Below are positions 16,393-25,581 of a stretch of DNA of 64,000 bases, piece by piece (position 1 is the first letter of the stretch; every line of letters begins with the position of its first letter). The DNA comes from Stutzerimonas chloritidismutans AW-1. GTDB lineage: Bacteria > Pseudomonadota > Gammaproteobacteria > Pseudomonadales > Pseudomonadaceae. The position numbers and the translations under genes are program-made. Location: NCBI RefSeq assembly GCF_000495915.1, contig NZ_AOFQ01000016.1, forward strand, positions 1 to 64,000. Reading direction: 5' to 3'. A model generated the notes under the pieces. The model saw only the letters and a program-made list of their open reading frames with translations. It had not been told where the DNA came from and made no database searches.

Positions 16393-17298
16393 ATGCGTCA
16401 ACCCAACCTGAGTGATGTCGCGCTGTTTGCCGCCGTGGTCGAAGCCGGAGGGTTTCGCGCCGCGGCTCAGAAACGCGGCATGTCGGCGTCTTCGCTGAGC
16501 GATTGCATACGCCGCCTGGAAAGCGATCTGGGCCTGCGCCTGCTCAACCGCACTACCCGCAGCATCACCCCGACCAGTGCAGGCGAACGCCTGCTGGAAC
16601 GCCTGCGACCGGCGCTCGACGAAATAAGCGCCGCGTTCAACGATCTGGACGATGACTCCCACAGGCCGGTCGGCACCCTCAAGCTGAACGTGCCGGTGCC
16701 GGTGGCTCGCTTCCTGTTGCCGGACCTACTGAGCCGCTTCCTCAAGCTCTACCCGGCAGTGAACGTCGAAGTGGTGATGGAGAACACCTTTATCGACGTC
16801 ATCGCGGCGGGCTACGACGCCGGGGTGCGCTACGAGGAAAGCCTCGCCAAGGACATGATCGCCATTCCCGTCGGCCCGCGCCGGCAACGCTTCGTCGCAG
16901 CCGCCGCGCCTGCATACCTCGCCGCCCACGGCACGCCCCGGCACCCATCCGAGCTGACCGAGCACCAACTGCTCGGCCACCGTTTCGAAAGCGGCAAGGT
17001 GGGTATTTTCGAATTCGAGAAGGACGGCCGAACCTTGCGCGTACCGCCACAAGGCCAGCTCGTGACCTCCTCCCATGACCTGAAGACCAGCGCGGCAATC
17101 AACGGCCTGGGCATCATCTACACCTTCGAGGACTTCATCCGCGAGCCGCTCGCCGATGGCCGCCTGACGCCCATCCTCGAAGACTGGTGGCAGTCTTTCG
17201 ATGGCCCCTACCTCTATTACCACGGCCGCCGCCACATGCCCTCGCCCCTCAGGGCCTTCGTCGACTTCCTCAAGGCCGAGGGGCAGGAGCGCACCTGA
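16393..17298 (+). CDS. LysR-family regulator
   Basis: This 301-residue LysR-type regulator has an N-terminal winged helix-turn-helix (LSDVALFAAVVEAGGFRAAA, then SSLSDCIRRLE) and a periplasmic-binding-like effector domain. It is divergent from the exported-looking SDR, which it probably regulates. The start follows a strong AAGGAGG site. It ends 11 bp before the convergent glutathione transferase gene. Confidence 0.88.
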   Translation: MRQPNLSDVALFAAVVEAGGFRAAAQKRGMSASSLSDCIRRLESDLGLRLLNRTTRSITPTSAGERLLERLRPALDEISAAFNDLDDDSHRPVGTLKLNVPVPVARFLLPDLLSRFLKLYPAVNVEVVMENTFIDVIAAGYDAGVRYEESLAKDMIAIPVGPRRQRFVAAAAPAYLAAHGTPRHPSELTEHQLLGHRFESGKVGIFEFEKDGRTLRVPPQGQLVTSSHDLKTSAAINGLGIIYTFEDFIREPLADGRLTPILEDWWQSFDGPYLYYHGRRHMPSPLRAFVDFLKAEGQERT

Positions 17299-17309
17299 TT
17301 CAGCGCAGG

Positions 17310-17897
17310 TCAGGGCTTGGGCAGATAGCCCGGCAGACTTTCCAGCCGGGTCATCCAGCGCGCCACGTTGCCATACGGGCCGAGGTCGACGCTGCCCTCC
17401 GGCGCCAGCACCACGTAGGGGTAGACCGCGCAATCGGCGATGGTCGGCCGGTCGATCGCCAGCCAGTCGTGGCGCTGCAGATGATCGTCCAGCAGCTTGA
17501 GCACCGCCGGTGACTTTTCCAGCGCTGCGGCCTTGTCTAGCGGATAGCCGAACTTCTGTACCAGCCGCGCCGCATTCAGACTCTGCTGGATCTCGTTGGC
17601 GGTGAAGGACAGCCACTGCACGATCTCCGCCTGCCCGCGCGGGTTGTCCGGCCACCACGCCAGGCCGCCGTAAGTACCGGCGAGGTAAACCAGAATGGCC
17701 TGCGAGTCGCGGACGATATGCCCGCCATCATCCAGAACCGGCAACTGCCCGAGCGGGTTCAGCTCGGACAGCGGCGGCTTCTTGTGCGCGCCGTTGGCGA
17801 AATCCACAGCTACCAGTTCAAGGTCGATATTTGCCAGCGCAGCGAACAGCCGCACCTTGTAGCAGTTGCCGGATGGGCCCAGGTCATACAGTTTCAT
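17310..17897 (-). CDS. Glutathione S-transferase family protein
   Basis: This 195-residue protein has the thioredoxin-like N-terminal domain (MKLYDLGPSGNCYKVRLFAAL; S9 or C12 may contact glutathione), the cis-Pro segment QLPVLDDG, the D-S-QAI motif that grips the gamma-glutamyl group, and a helical C-domain. The start is the ATG overlapping the VOC gene stop by 4 nt, so the two are translationally coupled. The paired VOC protein suggests joint handling of an electrophile. Confidence 0.85.
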   Translation of the reverse strand: MKLYDLGPSGNCYKVRLFAALANIDLELVAVDFANGAHKKPPLSELNPLGQLPVLDDGGHIVRDSQAILVYLAGTYGGLAWWPDNPRGQAEIVQWLSFTANEIQQSLNAARLVQKFGYPLDKAAALEKSPAVLKLLDDHLQRHDWLAIDRPTIADCAVYPYVVLAPEGSVDLGPYGNVARWMTRLESLPGYLPKP

Positions 17898-18322
17898 TGC
17901 GCACCTCCTCTGATGAGCTGATTGAATTCGAGCACGTTGCCGTCCGGGTCGCGGATGAACAGCGCGATCCGCCGCGGGCCGATGGGATGCGGCCCCTCGG
18001 TGATGACGATGCCCTGCGCCTCGAGCCAATGTTGAAGCGCCGCGAGGTCATCGACGATAAAGGCCGGATGGGTCATGCCGGGCCGCTTGACCGGCGCATC
18101 CAGCAGCACGTTGTGCGCATCAGGCGCACGCGCACCGTTGAAGATCAGGTTGATGCGCACGCCATCCGGGCTGAGCATCTCGTTCGCCTCGAACAGCGGG
18201 AAGCTGGCGCTCTCGACGAAGCCCAGCGCCTGGTAGAACGCCATCGCGCGCGGCCGGTCGCTGACACGAATACCGATGTGGTCGTAGGCGAGAATGCGGG
18301 CGGGGCTGGCTGATTGATTCAT
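17894..18322 (-). CDS. VOC-fold (glyoxalase/bleomycin-resistance-like) protein
   Basis: This 142-residue protein has two beta-alpha-beta3 modules with likely metal ligands in DHIGIRVSD, MTHPAFIVDD and PDGNVLEFNQ. It resembles the glyoxalase I/dioxygenase superfamily. It is cotranscribed with the glutathione transferase and divergent from a LysR gene. Glyoxalase-like activity with glutathione is plausible but not shown. The ATG follows CTGGAG at normal spacing. Confidence 0.8.
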   Translation of the reverse strand: MNQSASPARILAYDHIGIRVSDRPRAMAFYQALGFVESASFPLFEANEMLSPDGVRINLIFNGARAPDAHNVLLDAPVKRPGMTHPAFIVDDLAALQHWLEAQGIVITEGPHPIGPRRIALFIRDPDGNVLEFNQLIRGGAQ

Positions 18323-18435
18323 GTGCAAAACTCCAGGAGACCTCAGTCCCTGCAGTGTCAGCCGCCACGCGGGTTTCACCTATGCCGCGAGCCTGACAAC
18401 ATCTATGCAGCAATCGCACAAATCCAGGGGTGGCA

Positions 18436-19332
18436 ATGGACAAGCTCAAGGCAATGGCCAACTTCGTTCGCATCGTCGACAACGGCAGCCTGAGTTCGGC
18501 CGCCGATGCCACCGGACAGTCCGTGGCGTCGGTGGTGCGCTCACTGGCCGCGCTGGAACGCCACCTCGGCGTGCGCCTGCTGAACCGCAGCACTCGGCGC
18601 ATGGCCCTCACCGACGAGGGCGCGGAGTACCTGGCCTGGAGCCGGCGCATGCTGGCGGACTTCGCCGACATGGAGCAGCGCCTGGAGGCCAGCGACGGCG
18701 CCGTCCGCGGCCTACTGCGCATCACCGCACCAGTGGAGTTCGGCCAGCGTCACGTCTCGCCGCTGGTGAATGAATTTCTCAAGGAACATGCAGAGATCCG
18801 GGTGGAGCTGAACCTGAGCGACCAGATCGTCCCGCTGCTCGACGAACGCCTCGACCTTGCCCTGCGCATCGGCCACCTGCCCGACTCAGCCATGGTCGCG
18901 CGGCAGATCGGCAGCACCCGGCTGGTTACCTGTGCCAGCCCCGACTACTTGAGCACCGCCCCCGCCATCGACACCCCGGCGGCACTGCAGGATCACGCCT
19001 GCATCCTCTTCGCCGCCCAGGGCCGCCACTGGTACTACCGCCACGGCGAAAAGGAACAGGCCGAAGAAATCACCCCACGCCTGACCTGCAACCAGATCCG
19101 GGCTGCCAGCCTGGCCTGCGTGCAAGGCCTGGGCATCACACGGCTGATGCACTATCAGGTCGCCGATGAACTGGCTGATGGTCGTCTGGTAAGAGTGCTC
19201 AGGGATTACGAACCAAAGGACCTGCCGATCCAACTGGTCTACCCGCACGCCTTGCAGCTATCGCCAAGGGTAGGGGCGTTTGTGGAGTGGGTTTGTCTGA
19301 GGTTGGAAAGGGGGTTGCCGGGGTTGGATTAG
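18436..19332 (+). CDS. LysR-family regulator
   Basis: This LysR-type regulator of about 298 residues has the usual N-terminal HTH (MANFVRIVDNGSLSSAADA) and the LLNRSTRRMALTDEG wing. It resembles the large DhcR/YafC-like subgroup. It is divergent from the VOC-GST pair, its likely target. The ATG at 18436 has an AGGGG site; a GTG two codons earlier is possible. Confidence 0.87.
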   Translation: MDKLKAMANFVRIVDNGSLSSAADATGQSVASVVRSLAALERHLGVRLLNRSTRRMALTDEGAEYLAWSRRMLADFADMEQRLEASDGAVRGLLRITAPVEFGQRHVSPLVNEFLKEHAEIRVELNLSDQIVPLLDERLDLALRIGHLPDSAMVARQIGSTRLVTCASPDYLSTAPAIDTPAALQDHACILFAAQGRHWYYRHGEKEQAEEITPRLTCNQIRAASLACVQGLGITRLMHYQVADELADGRLVRVLRDYEPKDLPIQLVYPHALQLSPRVGAFVEWVCLRLERGLPGLD

Positions 19333-19652
19333 AAACAGCGGCTGGCTGCGTTTGGCCAGTAGCTGCCTCTCAGCAGCGGCAGGAATCCGATCCTAGCTGT
19401 CTGTTGGCGAACAGTAACTATCAACCGATTGCAGCCGGTGACGACGGGCGTTACCGGCCACGATACGGCCTTGCGCGCATTGCTGGCTAAGCACAGGGCA
19501 ACGTTCTATGGGCAGTGATGAAGGGGATAGTTTGGTTTAGGTGGTTTTCAAGATTCTAAGGTCGTTGCTAGGTCGTTTTAGCGCCCGACTCGATGTAATA
19601 GCGGCATCTACTCCTTCACCACTCGGACCAAGGGCGCAGCACTGTTAAGCGC
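19333..19652. other. 320-bp spacer at the left edge of the STAND gene
   Basis: No gene is visible. GC content falls along the spacer from host-like to the lower value of the adjacent STAND gene. A degenerate hairpin occurs near 19360-19385. I searched by eye for a tRNA, an integrase remnant or a direct repeat shared with 22194-22491 and found none. Confidence 0.5.
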
Positions 19653-22193
19653 TTACCGAGCAGCTTTGAACTTCGAATACGTCGTCTCTAGAGAATGATG
19701 CACGTCGACTCTCGTCAGATCGATGCTTTCTATGACATCAGCAAGCACTCGCTGGCACTCCATATAGCTGGCCTCAATCTCTTTCTTGCGTCTTGGAGGG
19801 GTAGCGTCCGAGTTATAAATGTTGAAAACCGAGTTGGCTGCTTCCGATAGCCTGTAATAGTTGACGCTGCGTATGTCCCCGGCGTTGATTGCTTTGTTCA
19901 TTGCTTTGAGGCCTACGAAATCTGCGCGCTCAGAAGAACTGACGGTCCATAGCCGGTCTAGTAACTTCATTGATAGCTCCTTGATTTCTTGTTTGACGGC
20001 ACCATGGGTTTTGCGCATTGACTTTGATGCGTCGTCATAGGCTCCATTGAGAAGCTCCAACTGCCGATCAAATGAACCCACAATGGTCGAAAGCTGAAAC
20101 TTTGATTCGGCGGATCGTCGATACCACTTGGTGTTCGCCAAGCGGCCATCCGTGATAGCCCGTCGACAGATCTCAACGACCTCTGATTTGCTGCCTACCT
20201 GTGCCTCCACCTGATACCAGAGGTCGAACAGCAGCTCTTTCCTCTGGCCGTGCTGGTACGCGTCCTTGAAAGCCGTGCGTACGATCTTGATGTCGGCCTT
20301 GGGGTCGAACGCCTCGACCTTTGCAAGGGCCAGCAGCAAGTCCGGGTTGTTCTTAAATTGCTGCTTTTTCAGCAACGCTTTGATCGTCGCCCGGGACCTT
20401 CCGTAGTCCGATTCCTTGAGCAGCGCGATAGATTGACGGATGGCTTCGCCAACGGCTGATTGGTTAATTTGTTTGGCATTTGCTTTCAGCCCTTGTGCGC
20501 GGCTTTTGACATAGCCAAGGTACCGATCAGCGTTGGGGACTACGATCTCTTTCAGCGACAGGGTCAGATTGGCTATCGACTGGGAGCTTTTGAATCGCGG
20601 CTCAGATTCAATGAATGATGCGGATTGAAGAAGAAATAGTTTTCCGAGCTCTTCAATGGAGTCTTCAATCAACAGCTGTTCTAGCTCTGTATAGTGGCGC
20701 AGTTCTGCCAGTGAGCACGAACCGATATACGAAATGGTTAGCAGCACCTTCCTGGCCTCTGGGCTAAGCTGTTCGATCTCGCGACGCAGTGCGGCGCTTC
20801 GTACAGCCTCACCTTTCTTGCCTTCCCATTCGGCGATCGCATCGTCTATCGAGTAACCAACCCTGCACAGACGCAGGATGGATTCGGTGAACAAAGGCGA
20901 GCCTTCCGAAGCTGCAGCGAGTTTTCTGACCGATTTCGAACTAATGTCCTCGAAGCCCATTGAAGACTTGAGTTCGTCAATGTACTCGTCGTATTCATCG
21001 TCCGACAGCCCTGGAACTTCAATTGCGGTGTCGGAGGAGTAACTGACGTTCGCACGCGTTGTCAGCAGAATCTTGGAGCTGCCATTTCCGATTTCGCGGG
21101 CTGTCTCCATGATCCTTTTCTGCTCGTCTAACTCGGTAGAGTCGACGTCGTCGATAACGATAAAAGATGGAACGCTTTGCAGATTCTGCCTAGTGAGCCG
21201 CTTCAGCTGGTTTATGGATAGATCATCCAGCTCATCGTCCAGAGACCCGGTCTTTTGGCAGATTGAAATCAGCAGGGTTTCCAGATCGGAATAGTGCGTC
21301 TCTGGAGTTCCGATGAAGTCATCAATACCTGCCTTGAACTGCTTGGTCTTGGCAGTAAGCCAGATTATTTGGAAAAACAGAGGGGCGCCCGTGGAGGCAA
21401 TTAGCTGGCAGAACTCATAAGCGATAGAGGTTTTGCCTTTACCTCCCTCACCCGCGAGCACTTTGGCGTACTGAAACTCGTCCGAAAGCCATGCCCATAG
21501 TTTTTGGATGATTTCAACGCGCCCTACGAAGTGAGGGCAGATGAAGTTACGATCAGGGAGGTTATGGTCAAGCAAGGCCATCTTTTTGAACTGTCGGCCC
21601 TCCAGCTCTGCAACCAAATCTCGACTGCTAGTCAGGAACTCGAAATCTGCAAAAGTAACAGCTTGTTTGCACTCGTCGCCCGTACGGTAAAGGGTCGAAC
21701 CTTCAGAGAATATTTGCTTATTTCTCGCGTCGTCGGCGCGACGTGTGGCAGAGATGGTGTGAACGGTATCCGGGCGTTTAGGGATATGCAAAAGTCCGAT
21801 AGTGACTTCTGGATTACCGTACGGGATCTCTACATAGCTAACATCGAGCCGTTTGCCAAAAAACTTGTCAAGCTGGCCTTTAAGTTTCTGAAGGTTAAAT
21901 TCGCCTGTGACAATTCCGGCTATCTCAAAAGACTTATCTTTATCAGTTTCTTTGACGCCGTAGACTATATATCCACCGTAGGTATTGTAAAAACTTGCGA
22001 TCGACTTTGCGGTCTTGGCGTAATCTTGAGTGTCAGCTTCGAATTGCTCTTTATAGTCCCACAACTCACATTCACGTGGCACGGGCTTTCCGCCTTGGAT
22101 CAGTTCATTCAAAACCTGAGTTGAAAGGTTTCCGCTCTGAACTAGCATATAGACGGATTTTTTGATATCGGTAATGTTCATCGCATAGTCCAT
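19653..22193 (-). CDS. Schlafen/AlbA_2-STAND NTPase fusion, candidate antiphage effector
   Basis: This 846-residue protein has three parts. Residues about 38-185 form an AlbA_2/Schlafen-type domain (E41-x4-D46-Y-K48, then NTYGGYIVYGV at 70-80 and D84). Residues about 222-470 form a STAND/NB-ARC-like NTPase with Walker A GEGGKGKT (248-255), Walker B FIVIDDVD (344-351), a TTR sensor (378-380) and a GSPL-type motif (431-434). The rest is a winged-helix-like segment and a long helical, TPR-like region. E41/D46/D84 match the spacing of the nuclease triad I recall for SLFN13, so the N-terminus may be an RNase gated by the STAND module. The gene is alone, lower in GC than its neighbours, and has no good ribosome site; a second ATG lies at codon 5. 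Confidence 0.8.
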   Translation of the reverse strand: MDYAMNITDIKKSVYMLVQSGNLSTQVLNELIQGGKPVPRECELWDYKEQFEADTQDYAKTAKSIASFYNTYGGYIVYGVKETDKDKSFEIAGIVTGEFNLQKLKGQLDKFFGKRLDVSYVEIPYGNPEVTIGLLHIPKRPDTVHTISATRRADDARNKQIFSEGSTLYRTGDECKQAVTFADFEFLTSSRDLVAELEGRQFKKMALLDHNLPDRNFICPHFVGRVEIIQKLWAWLSDEFQYAKVLAGEGGKGKTSIAYEFCQLIASTGAPLFFQIIWLTAKTKQFKAGIDDFIGTPETHYSDLETLLISICQKTGSLDDELDDLSINQLKRLTRQNLQSVPSFIVIDDVDSTELDEQKRIMETAREIGNGSSKILLTTRANVSYSSDTAIEVPGLSDDEYDEYIDELKSSMGFEDISSKSVRKLAAASEGSPLFTESILRLCRVGYSIDDAIAEWEGKKGEAVRSAALRREIEQLSPEARKVLLTISYIGSCSLAELRHYTELEQLLIEDSIEELGKLFLLQSASFIESEPRFKSSQSIANLTLSLKEIVVPNADRYLGYVKSRAQGLKANAKQINQSAVGEAIRQSIALLKESDYGRSRATIKALLKKQQFKNNPDLLLALAKVEAFDPKADIKIVRTAFKDAYQHGQRKELLFDLWYQVEAQVGSKSEVVEICRRAITDGRLANTKWYRRSAESKFQLSTIVGSFDRQLELLNGAYDDASKSMRKTHGAVKQEIKELSMKLLDRLWTVSSSERADFVGLKAMNKAINAGDIRSVNYYRLSEAANSVFNIYNSDATPPRRKKEIEASYMECQRVLADVIESIDLTRVDVHHSLETTYSKFKAAR

Positions 22194-22491
22194 TATGTTG
22201 AAGGCACGTCATGCGCAGGGTGATGAGCAAGGCAAGGCCAGACTCTGGTACGAGGCCTGTTAAGTAGCATATGGCCACTATTTGGTAAAGATGCTCAAGA
22301 GCTATCCGTTTGAGCCCTTGGTTTCGGCGGAGCCACCTTCCCAAGCGTCCGCTCCTGGCTGAAAAGCTGTCGGTCATAAACGAACTAAGCACCCGAGCTG
22401 CCGGCAACCCACCATTGCCCGCCCTCTTCCTTCCAATGCTAGAGTGCTCGCTCCATAGCCGCACAAATCCAAATCACCTAGCGAGGCCCCC
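22194..22491. other. 298-bp spacer at the right edge of the STAND gene
   Basis: No gene is visible. The region should contain the promoter of the STAND gene (minus strand) and that of the VOC gene (plus strand); no clean -35/-10 pair stands out. Composition rises back to host-like toward 22400. Confidence 0.4.
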
Positions 22492-22884
22492 ATGCTCAAC
22501 CATGTAATGGTCGGTTCGAATGATATTGAACGGTCGAAGCGGTTTTACGATGCCGTGCTCGGCGTACTCGGCGCCGGCGAGCCGCTGCGCAATGTGGGGC
22601 CGTCCGGGCATACGCGGCTGTTCTATCGGCACGACGGCCGCCTGTTCGGTGTCACCGAGCCCATCAACGGTGAGGAAGCGACTGTCGGCAACGGCGGCAC
22701 GATTGGCTTCAAGTGCAGCTCGGCCGAGCAGGTCAAGGCGTTTCACGATGTAGGCGTCGCCCACGGCGGCACCACCTGCGAGGACCCGCCGGGGCTGCGC
22801 GAAACTAGCCTCGGCGCGTTGCACCTCAGCTATGTGCGCGACCCTGACGGCAACAAGCTTTGCGCCATTTACCGCCCGCAGTAA
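22492..22884 (+). CDS. VOC-family protein
   Basis: This 130-residue single-subunit glyoxalase/dioxygenase-fold protein begins MLNHVMVGSNDIERSKRFYD, typical of the VOC families close to lactoylglutathione lyase, and ends DPDGNKLCAIYRP. Likely metal ligands are His4 and the Glu/His positions of each module. No partner gene is adjacent; function unknown. Confidence 0.8.
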   Translation: MLNHVMVGSNDIERSKRFYDAVLGVLGAGEPLRNVGPSGHTRLFYRHDGRLFGVTEPINGEEATVGNGGTIGFKCSSAEQVKAFHDVGVAHGGTTCEDPPGLRETSLGALHLSYVRDPDGNKLCAIYRPQ

Positions 22885-22929
22885 GCGCCCCGCTCAACGC
22901 CGCCCCAATGTGCGGCGCTGAACGCTGAA

Positions 22930-22963
22930 CGTCATACGCCGCTGCTTGCAGTGGCGCATGACG
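22930..22963. terminator. Long imperfect hairpin between convergent genes
   Basis: A 16-position stem (22930-22945 with 22948-22963) has one mismatch, one G-T pair and a 2-nt loop. It lies between the VOC and gamma-glutamyltransferase stops and is a likely bidirectional terminator. Confidence 0.5.
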
Positions 22964-23012
22964 GTTCGCTAGACGGCAGCGATTCCCTCCGCTTGCTCTC
23001 TCCCCTCGCCCA

Positions 23013-24686
23013 TCAAGGTTTAACGACCATCCCCACACCACGACCGCGTGGGTCCGAGCCGGTCTGCAGGCGGGGGCCGTCGACGCGTATCGCCTGGATA
23101 TCACCCATCAGCCAGCCTTGATCCTCCAGCGTGTAGCCCATGGCTTTCAGCTCGTCGGCAACCTTGCCGGTTAGCGGCGCGTGGGCGTCGTAGTAGATGG
23201 TGTCCTTCGGCAGGAGCTGATGGTGCACGCGTTGCGCGGCCACGGCTTTTTCCAGCGGCATGTTGAAGTCGTAGACGTTGTTCAGCACCTGAAAGATCGA
23301 AGTGAAGATGCGCGAGCCGCCGGGCGTGCCGAGCACCAGGCTGACCTTGCCGTCGCGCGTGACGATGCTCGGGCTCATCGACGACAGCATGCGCTTGCCC
23401 GGTTCGATCGCGTTGGCGTCACTGCCGACTACACCGAAGGCATTGGCGACGCCCGGCTTGGCACTGAAGTCGTCCATTTCGTTGTTGAGCAGGAAGCCGG
23501 CGCCCTTGACTACCACACCGCTGCCGTAATCCAGGTTGAGGGTGTAGGTGTTGCTGACCGCGTTGCCATCGGCGTCGACGATGGAGAAGTGGGTCGTCTG
23601 CCTGTGCTCAAGGCCCGGGCGTACCTTTTCGGTTTCGGAGATGGCCGTGGGATTGATCTCGGCAGCGCGTTGCTTCAAGTAGTCAGCCGATGTCAGCTTC
23701 GCGACCGGCACGTCGAAATAGTCCGGGTCGCCCAGGTAGTCGGCACGGTCGGCGAAGACGCGTTTCTCGATCTCCGCCAGCAAGTGGATGTAGCGTGCCG
23801 AGTTCAGTTCGACGCCCTTGAAGTCGGCGGCGCGCTGCTCCTTCATGCCGATCAGCTGCGCCAGGGCGATGCCGCCGGAGCTGGGCAGTGGCGCGGTGTA
23901 GAGGCTGTTGCCCTGCCAGTCGACACGCATCGGCTCCCGCCCTTTGACGCGGGAGTCGGCCAGGTCCTGCTTGGTGATGAGCCCGTCGTCACGCTGCATC
24001 TGCGCAACCAGCAAGTCGGCGGTCTGGCCCTTGTAGAAGTCGTCAGGCCCCTTGTCGGCGATGCGCTCCAAGGTCTCGGCCAGCTCCGCCTGGCGGAAGG
24101 TGGAACCGGCTTTCATGGCGCCGAAGTAATCCTCGAAATTGGTCGTCCCGTTGAACAGACCGAGCGCGTCATCGCGGTACTGGTATTGCTGATCGGCCAC
24201 CGTGAAGCCCTCGCGGGCATAGCCAACGGCCGGGGTAATGAGCTCGCTCCAGGGCAGCTTGCCGAATCGCTGGTGTGCCTCCCACATGCCCAACACGGTG
24301 CCGGGCACGCCGGACGCTTTGGCGCCGACCAGGCTCAGGTTCTCGACTACCTCGCCCTTGTCGTCGAGGTACATGGTCTTGCTGGCGGCCTTGGGCGCGA
24401 CTTCCCGGTAATCCAGAAAGTAGGGCTTGCCGTCCATATACAGCGTCATGAAGCCACCACCGCCGATATTGCCCGCCTCGGGGTAGGTGACGGCCAGGGT
24501 AAAGGCGGTCGCCACCGCGGCATCCACCGCATTGCCGCCGGCCTTGAGCACCTGGGCGGCCACCTTGGCGCTGTACTCATCGGGGGCTGCGACCGCCCCG
24601 CCCTCCAGAAGCGCGCCGTGGGCGAAGTGGCCGGTGGCGACGATCGCCACGCCAAGGGTCAACCTGCTGATCTGAAGCAAACGCAT
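23013..24686 (-). CDS. ggt: Gamma-glutamyltransferase
   Basis: This 557-residue periplasmic enzyme hydrolyses glutathione and gamma-glutamyl peptides. It has a signal peptide (to about residue 24), the N-terminal substrate region (GGNAVDAAVATAFTLAV), and the autoprocessing site at T364 in QTTHFSIVD, which becomes the N-terminal nucleophile of the small subunit. The small subunit carries the SSMSPSIV and GTPGGSRI motifs. The start at 24686 places the AAGGATGA ribosome site at good distance; an ATG three codons earlier overlaps that site. Confidence 0.92.
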   Translation of the reverse strand: MRLLQISRLTLGVAIVATGHFAHGALLEGGAVAAPDEYSAKVAAQVLKAGGNAVDAAVATAFTLAVTYPEAGNIGGGGFMTLYMDGKPYFLDYREVAPKAASKTMYLDDKGEVVENLSLVGAKASGVPGTVLGMWEAHQRFGKLPWSELITPAVGYAREGFTVADQQYQYRDDALGLFNGTTNFEDYFGAMKAGSTFRQAELAETLERIADKGPDDFYKGQTADLLVAQMQRDDGLITKQDLADSRVKGREPMRVDWQGNSLYTAPLPSSGGIALAQLIGMKEQRAADFKGVELNSARYIHLLAEIEKRVFADRADYLGDPDYFDVPVAKLTSADYLKQRAAEINPTAISETEKVRPGLEHRQTTHFSIVDADGNAVSNTYTLNLDYGSGVVVKGAGFLLNNEMDDFSAKPGVANAFGVVGSDANAIEPGKRMLSSMSPSIVTRDGKVSLVLGTPGGSRIFTSIFQVLNNVYDFNMPLEKAVAAQRVHHQLLPKDTIYYDAHAPLTGKVADELKAMGYTLEDQGWLMGDIQAIRVDGPRLQTGSDPRGRGVGMVVKP

Positions 24687-24865
24687 CGTGCTCATCCTTA
24701 TTCTTGTGGTCACTGCCGCCGCCGCGATGGCTGGGGCGGTTATCACCAACATAGACAATGGGGACGAGGCGTAGGTGCGCAGCGGGGGTTTGCAGGTCAC
24801 GCGGGGTGGCTGTAGCGGTGTCTAGCTGCGCGCTGAACGCCGTTTCCTGCAAGGCGGGCCCGGCG

Positions 24866-25567
24866 CTACCACGGCAACTCCTCCCCGCTATACGCATAGA
24901 ACCCACCACTGGCCTCCGGCCCCAGACCATCGATCACACTCAACAGATCCCGCGCTGCATCGCTGGCGGGACGGCCGATCTCTTCGCCCCGAAAGGGCTG
25001 CGACAGCCGTGAGTTCACCGTGCCCGGGTGCAGCGCCAGCAGCACCGCATTCGGTTGGCTACGGCGCACCTCGATGGAAGCAGTCTTGATCAGCATGTTC
25101 AGCGCGGCCTTGGAGGCGCGGTAGCTGTACCAGCCGCCGAGGCGGTTGTCGCCGGTGCTGCCGACCTTGGCCGAGAGCATGGCGAACACGCCACGCTGGC
25201 GGTCGAGCAGGCCGCTGAAGTGGCGCAGCAGCATGGCCGGGCCGAGGGTGTTGATCTGGAAGGTGGCGAGCAGCTGCGCCTGGTTGAGATCAGCCAGGCG
25301 CTTCTCCGGCATGAAGTCTTCACCGTGCAGCACGCCGGCGGCGTTGACGATCAGGTGAAACGGCCCCTGCCCCGCCACGCTGGCCGCGGCCTGTTCGATG
25401 CTGGCGGGATCGGTCAGGTCGAGCGCCGGCTCGGACGAGCGACTCAGGGCGATGACAGATGCGCAGTGCGGATCGCTGCGCAAGGCATTGACCAATGCGG
25501 CGCCGATGCCACCGGATGCGCCGATGACCAGCGCACGAAATCCTTCGGGGAATGATTCCAACGGCAT
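24866..25567 (-). CDS. Short-chain dehydrogenase
   Basis: This 233-residue SDR of the CsgA/sniffer-like type has cofactor motif GASGGIG (18-24), NAAG and catalytic YRASK. The GGFYAYSGEELPW ending is typical for the group. It lies 14 bp downstream of the ABC1-kinase gene on the same strand, so the two form an operon. Substrate unknown. Confidence 0.85.
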   Translation of the reverse strand: MPLESFPEGFRALVIGASGGIGAALVNALRSDPHCASVIALSRSSEPALDLTDPASIEQAAASVAGQGPFHLIVNAAGVLHGEDFMPEKRLADLNQAQLLATFQINTLGPAMLLRHFSGLLDRQRGVFAMLSAKVGSTGDNRLGGWYSYRASKAALNMLIKTASIEVRRSQPNAVLLALHPGTVNSRLSQPFRGEEIGRPASDAARDLLSVIDGLGPEASGGFYAYSGEELPW

Positions 25568-25581
25568 GACGATCTCCAGAT

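Noticed and set aside
19333..22491. Genomic-island att repeats or an integrase around the STAND gene
   Set aside because: No tRNA, integrase or matching direct repeats were seen by eye in either flank, so only composition supports transfer.
23181..24815. 544-codon frame antisense to gamma-glutamyltransferase
   Set aside because: It is a shadow of a clearly identified gene; no motif and no ribosome site.
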